Below are positions 49,217 through 58,895 of a DNA stretch of 64,000 nt, one piece after another. The position numbers and the translations under genes are program-made. The stretch is from positions 6,082,501-6,146,500 of the forward strand of contig NZ_CP114200.1 of NCBI RefSeq assembly GCF_029392895.1, given 5' to 3'. Under the pieces are notes generated by a model. It made no database searches and was not told the origin of the DNA. It saw only the letters and a list, made by a program, of their open reading frames with translations. Source of the DNA: Streptomyces sp. 71268. Its GTDB lineage: Bacteria; Actinomycetota; Actinomycetes; Streptomycetales; Streptomycetaceae. Positions within the stretch are counted from its first letter, which is position 1, and the number at the start of each line of letters is the position of its first letter.

Positions 49217-51226
49217 CTATCGCCCCTCGCGCTGGCCGAACCGCACCACCCCCGGCCGGCCGAACCACCCCGCGCCCGAAGCCGCCGCCGACGCGGGGGG
49301 TGGGCTGGTGAGGCGGGTGCGGAGCCGGCAGATGACGGCGTCGGTCTCGCGGCGCACCGCGTGGGCCACCACGCCACCGCGCCGGTTGTGCAGCAGCCGG
49401 TGCCACGGCCGGGCGGGCTCCACCTCGGGGATCAGCACGGTGATCCGCCAGTGTGGCCGGTCGGCGGTCACCTCCCGTACGTAGGCGGCGACCGGCCGGC
49501 CCACCTCGCGCCGGGCCCAGTCCAGGGCGACCAGCGGTACGCCGGGACGCCACAACTCCCAGTCGCGGCGCAGCGCCTCGACCGCCCGCCGGTCCTCGGC
49601 GTCGCCGTGGTGGACGGTCACCGCGACCACCTCGTCGCCCAGCGAGACGGCCGCGGCCAGCGCCTCGCTGGTCACCGCGGACAGGCCCGAGACCGGCACC
49701 ACGACCAGCGAGGGGGCACGGTGCGGCGGATCGGGAATCCGCCCGAGGCCGAGCTGTCGCCCGATCCGCTCGTACGCCCGGCGCACCGCCTCGAAGGCGA
49801 GCACGATCAGCGGCAGCGCGACCACGATGAACCAGGCGCCGTCCGTGAACTTGGTCGCGGTGACCACGACCGCGCTCACGCCGGTCAACAGCGCGCCGAA
49901 GCCGTTCAGGACCATCCGCGCCCGGCGCCCGCGCATCCCGGGCCGGCGGTGCCAGTGCAGCACCATCCCGGTCTGCGCGAGGGTGAAGCCCACGAAGACG
50001 CCGATGGCGAACAGCGGCACCAACGTGTTGGTGTCCCCGCCCGAGCCGACCAACAACAGCGCGGCGACGGCGGCCAGGGCCAGCACCCCGTACCGGTGCA
50101 CCTGACGGTCGGCCCGCAGGCCGAAGACGTGCGGCAGGTAGTTGTCCCTGGCCAGCAGCTTGAGCAGGACCGGGAGGCCGCCGAAGGAGGTGTTGGCGGA
50201 GAGCGCCAGCAGGGCCATGGTGGCGAACTGCACGACGTAGAAGCCGAGTCCGTGGCCCAGCGAGGCGTCCGTGAGCTGGGCGAGCACGGTCACGCCCGCC
50301 ACCGGTCGCAGCTCGAACCGGGCGATCAGCACCGACAGGCCGATCAGCATCACCCCGAGCACCACCCCGAGCACGACCTCGGCCCGCTGGGCCCGCCGCG
50401 CGGCGGGCGCGCGGAAGGACGGTACGGCGTTGGCGATGGCCTCGACGCCGGTCAGCGCGGAGCAGCCGGACGCGAACGCCTTGAGCAACAGCAGGGCGCC
50501 GACGGTGGTCGCGTCGTCGGCGAGCACCGCCGCGTGCCCGGCGGACGCCTCCGTGGACAGCGGGGCGTCCCGGCAGAGACCGACGGTGATCACGGTGAGC
50601 ACGGCGCACACGAAGACCGCCGTCGGCACCAGGAAGGCGCGCGCCGAGTCCACGACGCCGCGCAGGTTCACGCCGGTGACCAGCGCCAACACCCCGAGGC
50701 ACAGCCACAGCCGGTCGTCGTGCAACCCGGGGTAGGCCGAGGTCAGCGCGGCGACACCGGCGGTCACGGCGACCGCGGCGTTCAGCACGTAGTCCAGGAC
50801 CAGCGAGGCGGCGGCCACCAGCGAGGCGCGCCGGCCCAGATGCCGCCCCGCCACCGCGTACGCCCCGCCACCGTCCGGGAAGGCCGCGATGACCTGCCGG
50901 TAGGAGGCGACGAGCACGGCCAGCAGGGCCGCGATGGCCAGGGTGACGGGCACGGTGTACCCCAGCCCGCGCGCCCCCGCGGCGGCCAGCACCAGGACGA
51001 TGGCCTCCGGCCCGTAGGCCACCGAGGCCATGGCGTCCAGCGACAGGGCGGCCAGGCCGGTCAGCGCGGTGAGGCGATGCCGGTCCGCGGGGTCGCCCGC
51101 GCCGCTCCCGGCGTCGCACTCGGCCCGGGGGGCTTCGGCGGCCGGTGGGGGCGCGGTGGTACCCGGGGAGGCGTCGGCGGCGCGGGCCGCGCCGGACGCC
51201 CCCGCCCTTTCGGCGTCGCTGAACAT
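49217..51226 (-). CDS. APC-superfamily permease
   Basis: A 669-residue transporter with about 12 helices from LAALSLDAMASVAYGPEAIVLVLAAAG to WFIVVALPLIVLAFEAV, followed by a roughly 150-residue cytosolic C-terminal part with a Rossmann-like strand start (APSLVVVPVSGLSAVTSEALAAAVSLGDEVVAVTV), of the kind seen in potassium or amino acid APC transporters with UspA-like tails. The Ser-Val-Ala-Tyr-Gly-Pro-Glu motif in helix 1 is the substrate loop of the KUP/APC group. ATG 51226 has GGAGG 9 bases upstream. Substrate cannot be fixed from sequence. Confidence 0.9.
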   Translation of the reverse strand: MFSDAERAGASGAARAADASPGTTAPPPAAEAPRAECDAGSGAGDPADRHRLTALTGLAALSLDAMASVAYGPEAIVLVLAAAGARGLGYTVPVTLAIAALLAVLVASYRQVIAAFPDGGGAYAVAGRHLGRRASLVAAASLVLDYVLNAAVAVTAGVAALTSAYPGLHDDRLWLCLGVLALVTGVNLRGVVDSARAFLVPTAVFVCAVLTVITVGLCRDAPLSTEASAGHAAVLADDATTVGALLLLKAFASGCSALTGVEAIANAVPSFRAPAARRAQRAEVVLGVVLGVMLIGLSVLIARFELRPVAGVTVLAQLTDASLGHGLGFYVVQFATMALLALSANTSFGGLPVLLKLLARDNYLPHVFGLRADRQVHRYGVLALAAVAALLLVGSGGDTNTLVPLFAIGVFVGFTLAQTGMVLHWHRRPGMRGRRARMVLNGFGALLTGVSAVVVTATKFTDGAWFIVVALPLIVLAFEAVRRAYERIGRQLGLGRIPDPPHRAPSLVVVPVSGLSAVTSEALAAAVSLGDEVVAVTVHHGDAEDRRAVEALRRDWELWRPGVPLVALDWARREVGRPVAAYVREVTADRPHWRITVLIPEVEPARPWHRLLHNRRGGVVAHAVRRETDAVICRLRTRLTSPPPASAAASGAGWFGRPGVVRFGQREGR

Positions 51227-51492
51227 GGCTGGTCTACCTCCGCTGGTGCCGTCGATGGGCGGGCACCAGCGTGAGTGCGGACTTTCCCGTGCGCGCCCCG
51301 TCTTGGCACGCCCTTGTCGCCGCGCGCCCCGATCCTCACGCACCCCTGACGCCCGCGCTGACCAGGCACGACGCGAGGCGTGACGGCGCCCAGCGCGGCC
51401 GGTGTCAGCGGTGCGTCAAGGTGCGTCGCGCCTGCGTCAGCGCCCCGTCAACGCCCCGCGCCGGCCACCCGCCACCGGCCTACGGTCGCCGT

Positions 51493-52266
51493 ATGCGAAG
51501 GCGAGGAGAAGGCGACGGGCCGCCCGGCGAGGCGCCCGCCGCGCGCCGAGAGCGGCGCCCGGGGGCGGGGGTGGCGCGACGGCGCGCCGCGAACCGGGCG
51601 AGCCCGCGCCCGCGCGCGCCGGTGGCCTTCGAAGCGGCTGCCCCGGCGACGCCCGCGCCGGCCCCGGGCCGCCAGGGCGCGCCTCGTGGAGGGCGCGGCG
51701 GGCAACGGCTAACCGCCGTACCGCGCCCGGCCGCCGCGCCCCGCGCGGTCGGGACGCCGCCCGCCCGGCCCGTGGTCCGGGGCGCGCACTGGCGCGGCGA
51801 ACTGCGGTTCGCGGTGGGCCTGGCGGCCGCGCTCCTCGCCGGGCTGCTGCTGGTCGACCTCGCCAACGGGACGCTGGGCCTGACCCGCGGCCTGTGCTGG
51901 ACGGGCCTGGCCCTGTTGCTCCTGGCCGTCCTGACGCCGCCTCGGGTGACGGCGGGCGATGACTGGTTGGCCACGCGCGGGCTGTGGCGCACCCGGTCGG
52001 TCCGTACCGACCTGCTGGTGACGGTGCGGCTGGTGGGCGGGGTGACGCCGCGTCTGCTGCTGCGCGACGCGCGCGGGGCGACGGTCTGGATCGACCCGCG
52101 CGTGCTGGTCACCGACCCGCCGCTGTGGCGCCGGGTGGAGCGCGGCACGCGCACGGCACAGCGCCGGCGCGTGCTGCGCGGCGGCGCCTGGCTGCTGGCC
52201 GAGTTGGGGCGGCGCGCCGCCGAGCACCGGCCGCGCGCGCCCAGGCCGGGGAGCGCGCGGCCCTGA
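51493..52266 (+). CDS. membrane protein of unknown function
   Basis: A 257-residue protein with a 100-residue Arg/Pro/Ala-rich N-terminal tail, two adjacent hydrophobic helices (LRFAVGLAAALLAGLLLVDLANG and LCWTGLALLLLAVLTPP), and a soluble C-terminal part with RSVRTDLLVTVRLVGGVTPRLLLRDARGATVWIDPRVLVTDPPLWRRVERG. This two-helix plus bPH-like pattern is common in actinobacterial membrane proteins. ATG 51493 has no ribosome-binding site, and TACGGT lies 7-12 bases upstream, so the mRNA is probably leaderless. Function unknown. Confidence 0.75.
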   Translation: MRRRGEGDGPPGEAPAARRERRPGAGVARRRAANRASPRPRAPVAFEAAAPATPAPAPGRQGAPRGGRGGQRLTAVPRPAAAPRAVGTPPARPVVRGAHWRGELRFAVGLAAALLAGLLLVDLANGTLGLTRGLCWTGLALLLLAVLTPPRVTAGDDWLATRGLWRTRSVRTDLLVTVRLVGGVTPRLLLRDARGATVWIDPRVLVTDPPLWRRVERGTRTAQRRRVLRGGAWLLAELGRRAAEHRPRAPRPGSARP

Positions 52267-52332
52267 CACCGCGCCGCCGCCGGGGCGCGGTGCCGGGCGC
52301 GTACGGGGTGGGCCGGGCCGGTGGACGGGGCG

Positions 52333-53154
52333 TCAGTCGCGGTCGACGTGTTCGCCGACGACCTTCCCGGTCACCGCGTCCACGGCGAAGGTGGTCTTGT
52401 TCCAGTCGCGTGGCGTGACGACGTCCACGGACCAGACGAGGGCCCCGGCGTCGTCGTCCCCGAGTTCGACGGAGGTGACCGTGCCCCGCTTGGTGTCGGT
52501 GGCGGCCTTGGCCGCCTGTTCGGGGGTGCGCCGGGCCTTGCTGAGCTGGGCCGCCAACTCCCGCTTGTCGTCGCCGTCCTGGTCGGTCTCGGCCTCGGCG
52601 CCCAGCACCTTGCCGGAGCCGGCGTCGACGCGTACCCGGTGCGCGGTGCCGTCCTTGGCGGCGACCTTGGCGACCCACTCGGCGCGCCGCGTCCGTGGGC
52701 TCGCCGTCCCGCTCGGGCCCGCAGCGCCGGCGTCGGCCGCGCCCGCGTCGCCCGGGGCGTCGTCGCCCGTCCCCTTGTCGCCACGGTCGCCGCCCGTGCC
52801 CTTCAGCTCCAACTCGACCAGGCGCCCGCCGGGCACCTCGCCCACCGCCGTCTCGGCCGCCTTGGCGTGGTCGACCCTGGCGAGCGGGAGCAGCGCCTTG
52901 CGTTCGGCCTGGTCGTCGGTGAGCCGGCCGGAGGCCGACGGGCTGTCGCCCGGCTGGCTCGGGCTCGACGGGGCCTTGGACGCCTTCGTGGCGCTGGCCG
53001 TCGGGGACGCCTGGTCGCCGTCCCCGTCGCCGCCGTCGTCCCCGCAGCCGGCCAGCAGCGCGAGGCAGGCCGCCAGACAGGTCGCGGTCAGGGCGAGGCG
53101 GGCGGTCCGGGGGCGCCGGTCCGAGGTGGGCACGGGACTGTACGCACGACTCAT
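52333..53154 (-). CDS. PepSY-domain lipoprotein
   Basis: A 273-residue exported lipoprotein. The signal peptide ends in lipobox LALLAGC (Cys near residue 37), followed by an acidic Asp/Gly linker. Two PepSY domains follow: DDQAERKALLPLARVDHAKAAETAVGEVPGG to VRVDAGSGKVLGAEAE, and ELAAQLSKARRTPEQAAKAATDTKRG to FAVDAVTGKVVGEHVD, interrupted in the first by a 50-residue Gly/Asp/Ala insert. PepSY domains are thought to inhibit proteases or sense the envelope; a large secreted M4-M28 protease is encoded just upstream on the same strand, a suggestive pairing. ATG 53154 follows GAGGGGTG. Confidence 0.88.
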   Translation of the reverse strand: MSRAYSPVPTSDRRPRTARLALTATCLAACLALLAGCGDDGGDGDGDQASPTASATKASKAPSSPSQPGDSPSASGRLTDDQAERKALLPLARVDHAKAAETAVGEVPGGRLVELELKGTGGDRGDKGTGDDAPGDAGAADAGAAGPSGTASPRTRRAEWVAKVAAKDGTAHRVRVDAGSGKVLGAEAETDQDGDDKRELAAQLSKARRTPEQAAKAATDTKRGTVTSVELGDDDAGALVWSVDVVTPRDWNKTTFAVDAVTGKVVGEHVDRD

Positions 53155-53320
53155 GTGTTCACCCCTCACCCGTCGCCGGCCCGAACACTCGGCCCGGGCG
53201 CGGATTCGCCCGATCGGACGCCGGCGAGACCCGTCGCGCGCCGGCGCGCACACGTTCGCGGCGCCGCCCTGGTCCCGGGCGGCGCCGCTCGCCGTGCTGG
53301 CTGTGCTCCTGGTGTCACCC

Positions 53321-53366
53321 GTGCGGCGGGCCGGTCACCGGTCGGCCCTCAGCCGGCCCGCCGCAC
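53321..53366 (-). terminator. 14-bp-stem hairpin after the M4-M28 gene
   Basis: GTGCGGCGGGCCGG (53321-53334) and CCGGCCCGCCGCAC (53353-53366) are exact complements, 10 bases beyond the protease stop on the minus strand. It should stop transcription before the PepSY gene. Confidence 0.75.
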
Positions 53367-53376
53367 GGTGGGGGCC

Positions 53377-56300
53377 TCACTTCACGTTCAGCGTCACGTC
53401 GTCCACGACGAAGCTGGTCTGCAGGTAGGCGTCCTCCACCGAGGTGAAGGTCACCGTGATCCGCTGACCCGCGTACTGGCTCAGGTCCACCGAACGCTCC
53501 TGGTAGCCGCTGGCCGCGTCGGTGTTGTCCAGCGTCTCCACGGTGGTGCCGTTGACCTTGATGGTGAACTGGTCGTACGGCGTGTTCTCCGTCTCGTCGG
53601 TGTCCACGTGCAGCCAGTAGCCCAGCGTCGCCGAGGCGCAGCCGGTGGGCACGGTCACCGTCTGGCTGATGGTGTCGCTGGTGGCGTTGCCGTAGCCGCC
53701 GAGCCAGGCGTACCGGGTGCCGGTGTGCGCGGTCTGGCCGGCCTGCGAGCCGATCGCCCCGGTGGAGCCGGTCCACGGCGCGCTGCCGTTCTCGAAGCCG
53801 CCGTTGACGATGAGCTGCTCGTCGCAGCCCGGGGTGCCGCTACCGACGGTCAGCGTGTAGGTGGCGCTGTGGGTCGCCGTGCCGGTGCCCGTGATGGTGA
53901 TCGGGTAGGTGCCGGCCGGGGACTGCGCCGACGTGGCGATCCGCACCGCGGCCTTGCCGCCGGAGGTGACGGTCTCCGGGTCGAACGTGGCCTGCGCCCC
54001 GCTCGGCAGCCCGGTGGCCGACAGGCGCACCGACTGGGCCGAGCCGTTCGTGGTGGCGGTGATGACGGTGGCGCTGGCGGTGGCACCCGGCTCCACGGTG
54101 CCCGAACCGGGCTCGACCGACAGCGAGAAGTCGTCGGCCGGGGCGGTCTCGGAGACGGCCTGCTTCCACAGCGTGTAGGCGATGCCGTCCACGCTACGGT
54201 TGAGCGCCGTGGCGTTGATGTTGTTCGTGGTGTCGCAGGACGAGTGGTAGCAGGGGTCGTACGCGCCACCCGAGGTGCCGCCCCACTTCGCGGCCTGGGC
54301 CGCGGTCTTGCGGTAGCTGGCGCCGGTCGCGTAGCCCGAGCTCGCGATGCCCGCCTGCTCGAAGGAGTAGTCGTCCGAGCGGCCCGCGCCCTCGGTGTTC
54401 TCCTCCGGCTGGAGCTGGAGCGAGTCCCAGTACTCCTTCATCGGCTTGGCGGCGGCGGAGGTGATGTGGTTGATGAAGTAGCCGCCGTTGACCGAGCCGA
54501 TCATGTCGAAGTTGTAGTACGCCTTGATCTGCGACCGCTGCGTCGAGGAGAGCGAGCGCACGTAGAAGTCCGAGCCGTTCAGGCCCTGCTCCTCGTCGGT
54601 CCACCAGCCGAAGCGGACCCGGTTCTTCATGTTCGGGTTCTTCTCGGCCAGCGTCAGGGCCGTCTCAAGCAGCGCGGCCGAGCCCGAGGCGTTGTCGTTG
54701 ATGCCGGGGCCGGCGCTCACGCCGTCCAGGTGCGCGCCGAACATGTAGGTGTTGGCCGCGTCGCCCTTGGGCCACTCGGCGATCAGGTTCGGACCCGCGC
54801 CGGAGGTGCACCCGGAGGTGCAGGCCTGCTCGGTGACGGTGTAACCCGCCGCCTGGAGCTTGCCTTTCACGTACGCGACGGAGTCCCGGTAGCCCTGGCT
54901 GGTCGAGCGGCGGTTGCCGCCGTTGCGGCTGGCGATGGACTGGAACTCGGTCAGGTGCGCCCGGACCTTGTTCACGTCGATGTCCGGGGCGCCGGTGCCG
55001 GGGCCGCTGCCGCCGACGGTCAGCGTGTACTGCGCGGTGTGCGTCGCGGTGCCCTTGGCCGTGATGGTGATCGGGTACGTGCCCGGGGCGGTGCTGGTGG
55101 ACGTCGTCACCTTCATGGTGGAGCTGGCGCCGGAGGTCACCGTGGCCGGGGTGAAGGTCACGCTCGCGCCGGCCGGGGCGCCGGTCGCCGACAGGGTGAC
55201 GGACTGGGCCTCACCGCTGGTGGTCGAGGTGCCGATGGTCGCCGTGGCGGCCGAACCCGGGTCCACGCTGCCCGCCGACGGGCTCACGGACACCGCGAAG
55301 TCGCCGCCCTGGCTGGTGCAGGTCGGGTCGCCGGGCTGGGCCGGGATGCTGATCGCGTCCCAGGCGGCCTGGGTCTTGCGGAACAGGTCGCAGGACGCGT
55401 CGAGGCCCTTGGCCGCGGTCAGCGTCGCGGTGCGGTAGCGCTTGTGGGTCATGCCGCTGGTCTTGAGCAGCATGCCGCCGTAGAAGATCTTGCCGGCGGT
55501 CTGGATGCCGACGCCGGTGACCGTGGAGTTGTTGCAGGTCGGGCTGGTCGGCTTGGAGCCACCGGGGTTGGAGCCCTCGGAGAGCAGGTAGAACCAGTGG
55601 TTGAGCGGGCCGGCCGCCGCGTGCACCTCGGTGTTGGGGATGGCCGAGGTGTAACACCGCGGGTGGTTGCTCACCTTCTGCGGGTCGTACATGTTGCGGA
55701 TCGGGCCGCTGCCGCTGAGGTTGATCATCTCGCCGACGAGGTAGTCGCCGGGCGTGTCGTACGGGGCGGGCTCGTTGGCGTACGCCTCGGTCAGGGCGCC
55801 GAAGATGTCGCCGGTGGCCTCGCCGAGGCCGTTCTCGTTGTTGGCGCCGCCCGGCGTGAACTGGTCGATGCCGTGGCCGTACTCGTGGCCGATGACGTCC
55901 ATCGCCGAGATCCACTCGTTGGCCCGGTTGTGGCCGATGGTGATCCGCGAACCGTCCCAGTACGCGTTCATCTCGTTGAGCCCCACGCGCACCGGCCAGC
56001 TTCCGCCGTTGCCGTTGTGCCCGTTACGGCCCAACCAGTCCTTCAGCATGTCCCACTCTTTTTGCGCCCCCCACATCGCGTCGACGCAGCCGGTCTCCTT
56101 GCTGGTGGGGTTCCCGTTGCCCCAGTTGTCGCTGGACTTGGTCATGACGCTGCCGCCGCTGTAGTCGGCGCAGCTCAGACCGGGCCGCTTCGGGTCCTTG
56201 AGCTGGAACTGGCTGCCGCTGGCGGTGGTGTCGATGGTCAGCGGGTTGGGGCCGTTCCACTTGCTGTTGCCGGTGCCGGCGCGCACGTCGTCGTACGAGT

Positions 56301-56886
56301 CGACGACCTTGCCGTTGATCGCGTCGACGAACACGTGCAGCCGGCTGGGCGCGTTCGCGGTCGCGCCGCTGAGCACGGTCTCCCAGGCCAGGTGCGCCTT
56401 GTTGTCCTTGACCCGGACCACGAGCCGGCGCGACTCGCGCTTGTCCACCTTCTTGAGCAGCGCGCGGCTGGTCTTCTCCGCGGCCGCCGCGGTGATCTTC
56501 GCCGTGGTGGAGACGTTGATCCGCGCCTTGGTGGCCGACTGGGTGCCGCGCACCTTGCCCTGCGCGTCGGCGAGTACGACGGCGTCCCCGCCGACGACGG
56601 GCAGCCCGTGGTAGGTGCGCTCGTACGCGACCGAGTACAGGCCGCGCAGCCACGGCGTGACGCCGCGCCGCTGGTACTCCTCGTCCGGGCCCTTGGCCAG
56701 CGCGTCCAGGCCGCTGGCGGTGGCCTGGTCGGCGGCGGCGACGGCCCGGTCGGCCGGCTTGGGCTTGGCGGTGGCGGTCCGCGGGTTCTCCGCGGGCGCC
56801 GCCGACGCCGTGGTGACGGCGGGCAGCGCGGCTATGCCGAGTGTGACGGCCAAAGACACGCCGACCACCGTGATTCTTCGTAGCAC
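53377..56886 (-). CDS. secreted M4-M28 double metallopeptidase
   Basis: A 1169-residue exported protein with two peptidases in one chain. Order: Sec signal (residues 1-30, ending TTASA); FTP/PepSY propeptide (about 60-200); M4 thermolysin-like domain with HEYGH at 334-338 and [11 protein letters not shown] for the third ligand; a 95-residue beta domain from about 527; an M28 aminopeptidase domain (about 620-905) with [20 protein letters not shown] (first His near 719), [15 protein letters not shown] and YNFDMIGS; a second beta domain very similar to the first (from about 918); and a jelly-roll-like C-terminus from 1018. GTG 56886 has AAGGAG 5 bases upstream. It should act as an extracellular endo- plus aminopeptidase. 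Both zinc sites look intact. Confidence 0.92.
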   Translation of the reverse strand: MLRRITVVGVSLAVTLGIAALPAVTTASAAPAENPRTATAKPKPADRAVAAADQATASGLDALAKGPDEEYQRRGVTPWLRGLYSVAYERTYHGLPVVGGDAVVLADAQGKVRGTQSATKARINVSTTAKITAAAAEKTSRALLKKVDKRESRRLVVRVKDNKAHLAWETVLSGATANAPSRLHVFVDAINGKVVDSYDDVRAGTGNSKWNGPNPLTIDTTASGSQFQLKDPKRPGLSCADYSGGSVMTKSSDNWGNGNPTSKETGCVDAMWGAQKEWDMLKDWLGRNGHNGNGGSWPVRVGLNEMNAYWDGSRITIGHNRANEWISAMDVIGHEYGHGIDQFTPGGANNENGLGEATGDIFGALTEAYANEPAPYDTPGDYLVGEMINLSGSGPIRNMYDPQKVSNHPRCYTSAIPNTEVHAAAGPLNHWFYLLSEGSNPGGSKPTSPTCNNSTVTGVGIQTAGKIFYGGMLLKTSGMTHKRYRTATLTAAKGLDASCDLFRKTQAAWDAISIPAQPGDPTCTSQGGDFAVSVSPSAGSVDPGSAATATIGTSTTSGEAQSVTLSATGAPAGASVTFTPATVTSGASSTMKVTTSTSTAPGTYPITITAKGTATHTAQYTLTVGGSGPGTGAPDIDVNKVRAHLTEFQSIASRNGGNRRSTSQGYRDSVAYVKGKLQAAGYTVTEQACTSGCTSGAGPNLIAEWPKGDAANTYMFGAHLDGVSAGPGINDNASGSAALLETALTLAEKNPNMKNRVRFGWWTDEEQGLNGSDFYVRSLSSTQRSQIKAYYNFDMIGSVNGGYFINHITSAAAKPMKEYWDSLQLQPEENTEGAGRSDDYSFEQAGIASSGYATGASYRKTAAQAAKWGGTSGGAYDPCYHSSCDTTNNINATALNRSVDGIAYTLWKQAVSETAPADDFSLSVEPGSGTVEPGATASATVITATTNGSAQSVRLSATGLPSGAQATFDPETVTSGGKAAVRIATSAQSPAGTYPITITGTGTATHSATYTLTVGSGTPGCDEQLIVNGGFENGSAPWTGSTGAIGSQAGQTAHTGTRYAWLGGYGNATSDTISQTVTVPTGCASATLGYWLHVDTDETENTPYDQFTIKVNGTTVETLDNTDAASGYQERSVDLSQYAGQRITVTFTSVEDAYLQTSFVVDDVTLNVK

Positions 56887-57173
56887 GTTGGCTCCTTGGG
56901 GATCGCGAGCTGCACGATTCGTGGGGTTCGGTTGAGCTGCCCGGCCAGGGCCACGTGCGTGGCGTACGCCGACCGCCAGGGGCCCGGCCGCACCGCGTCG
57001 CACACAGCATGTCCATGACTAAGCCGCCGCACCGTCACATCCGGGGGCGGGCGGCGTCAACGGATCGCCGGGCCGGCTGGGCTTCTGGCAACAACCGGAA
57101 AGGGCCGCCCGATAACCGGACGCGGCAGGTCGGGGCGTCAGCCGTGGCTGGACGGGCCGAGCGGCGGGCGACC

Positions 57174-57224
57174 CTGGCCGACAGGCGACCCCGGCCGACA
57201 GGCAGCCCCCGCCAACAGGCAGCT
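57174..57224. repeat. three tandem 17-bp repeats
   Basis: Units CTGGCCGACAGGCGACC, CCGGCCGACAGGCAGCC and CCCGCCAACAGGCAGCT follow without gaps, just downstream of the regulator gene on the minus strand. They may be slippage products; no protein or hairpin explains them. Confidence 0.7.
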
Positions 57225-57274
57225 CGCGTCAGCAGACAACCCCGCCAGGCAGCCCCGCGCTCGGCGCCGGGTGG

Positions 57275-58690
57275 TCAGCCCTCCAGGGCGCGCAGCCGGT
57301 CGCCGAAGTCGCGTACCGCGTGCAGGTCGCCCCAGCGCCCGACGAGGCGCGCCGCCAGGCCACGCAGCTCCCGGGAGATGGTCATCTGCCGGGCGTGGCC
57401 CGCCTGTTCGAGCACCGGGCCGACCAGCGCGAGGGCCCCGTCCGGGTCGCCGGCGCACGCGTGGCAGTCGGCCAGCCGCACCGTCAGCAGCAGGTGGGCC
57501 AGAGCCATCCGGGGCGGGAGGTGCGCCAGCGAACTAGCCGTCGCCAGCGCCGCGTCCCGGGCGGTGGCCGGGTCGTCGGTGGCGGCCGCCAGGTCCCGCA
57601 GCGCCCCACCCACCGCCGACTCGACCCGTAGCAGCCCCTCCGCGCCGCACAGCCACGGAGCCTCGGCCTCGTCCCGCGCGTCCAGCGCGGCGAGCCTGCG
57701 GCGGGCGAGCGCCGCCTGCCGCCTGGTCTCCGCGCCGTCGCCGAGGACGGCGTACGCCCGCGCCTGGTAGGCGTGGGTCAGCGTCATCACCCAGCCCCGA
57801 CCGGAGTCGACCGCGGCGATGTCCTGGGCGTAACCCAGGGCCGCCGTAGGATCGCCGTCGACCCGGGCCAGGGTGCTCAGGTCGCTGGGCAGGATGCCCC
57901 GGGCCACGATGTCGTCGGTGCTCTGCGCCCAGCGGAGGCCGTGGCAGAACCAGGCCATGGCGATGGCGCTCTGCCCGCGCTCCATCCGCAGCCGGCCCGC
58001 CAACTGCGCGTAGTCGGCGGCCAGTCGGAGTTGCGCGGTGGGGAAGGTGCCCGTGACGTGCACCGCCTCCGCCCAGGCCACCACCGAGCGCAGCACCCGC
58101 TCCACGGTGCTCACCTGGGCCGCCGTCGGCGTCGCGGCCGTGCTCAGCCGTACCTGCGCGCTGAGCAGGCCCGCCAGGCCGTGCACGGTGTCCGGGTCGG
58201 AGGCCACCGGCAGCCGGTCCTCGGCGGCCCGGTGCACCCGCGCGAGCAGCGCGTGGGTCTCGCCGAGCGCGGGCACCGCGCAGTCCACGCGCTCGTGCAG
58301 CGGACAGCGCGGCCCCTGTACGGAGAGCCTGGTCGGCCAGTCGTCCACGGCCAGCGGCCCCAGCAGGCGCGGCTGCCGCCCGCCGGGCACCGGCCGAAAC
58401 AGCGACGCCGCGTCCCAGGGCGAGCCGCCCGGCCAGCTCATCGGCGAGCCGTGCGCGCCGGCCGCGATCGCCGACAGCTCGCCCCCGGCGCCGAGCACCG
58501 CGTCGACCCGGCGCACCAGGCTCGCCGGCAGCTCCCGCTTCCCGCTCTCCCACTTGCTGACCACGCTGTGGTGGTAACCCAGGCGCAGCCCGAGCTGGTG
58601 CTGGGTCAGCCCCGCGCGCCGCCGGCAGTGCCGAAGCTGTCGTCCGAACTCGGTCCACACTCCCGACACCGGGGCGTCCTTGACGGGCAT
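57275..58690 (-). CDS. XRE regulator with a TPR-like C-terminal domain
   Basis: A 471-residue regulator. The helix-turn-helix is FGRQLRHCRRRAGLTQHQLGLRLGYHHSVVSKWESGKRELPASLVRRVDAVL (residues about 15-66). The rest is an all-helical repeat region with several Ala/Leu-rich 34-residue-like units (ARDAALATASSLAHLPPRMALAHLLLTVRLADCHA), like TPR-bearing streptomycete regulators that sense peptides or cluster signals. ATG 58690 (MPVKDAPVSG) has AGGAG 6 bases upstream. It lies upstream of and reads away from the secreted protease gene; a link to the P450/dioxygenase pair on its other side is possible. Confidence 0.87.
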   Translation of the reverse strand: MPVKDAPVSGVWTEFGRQLRHCRRRAGLTQHQLGLRLGYHHSVVSKWESGKRELPASLVRRVDAVLGAGGELSAIAAGAHGSPMSWPGGSPWDAASLFRPVPGGRQPRLLGPLAVDDWPTRLSVQGPRCPLHERVDCAVPALGETHALLARVHRAAEDRLPVASDPDTVHGLAGLLSAQVRLSTAATPTAAQVSTVERVLRSVVAWAEAVHVTGTFPTAQLRLAADYAQLAGRLRMERGQSAIAMAWFCHGLRWAQSTDDIVARGILPSDLSTLARVDGDPTAALGYAQDIAAVDSGRGWVMTLTHAYQARAYAVLGDGAETRRQAALARRRLAALDARDEAEAPWLCGAEGLLRVESAVGGALRDLAAATDDPATARDAALATASSLAHLPPRMALAHLLLTVRLADCHACAGDPDGALALVGPVLEQAGHARQMTISRELRGLAARLVGRWGDLHAVRDFGDRLRALEG

Positions 58691-58874
58691 GGCCAACTCC
58701 TGTCCGTGACTGCGCGCCCATCGCCCGCTGGCGACGGCGGCTTTCGCAGGGCCCACCTACCGGATGCTGCTGCGTCGGCTGAGCCCGGAGATTAACGGTT
58801 CAGGGAATGCGGCGTATATGAGCTTTACCCAAAGCTGACGTGTTGCCCCGAGCTTGACCCGCGGGTGACCCCGC

Positions 58875-58895
58875 GACGGCCGGTATCCGGCCGTC
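58875..58895 (-). terminator. hairpin at the end of the P450 gene
   Basis: GACGGCCGG (58875-58883) and CCGGCCGTC (58887-58895) form a 9-bp stem with TAT loop overlapping the P450 stop codon on the minus strand. Confidence 0.65.

Noticed and set aside
49361..51274. A 637-codon open frame on the plus strand
   Set aside because: Antisense to the APC permease; His/Gln/Gly-rich shadow.
52321..56883. A 1520-codon open frame on the plus strand
   Set aside because: It is antisense to the M4-M28 gene and PepSY gene, Arg/Gly/Val-rich with no motifs, a known artefact of GC-rich coding sequence.
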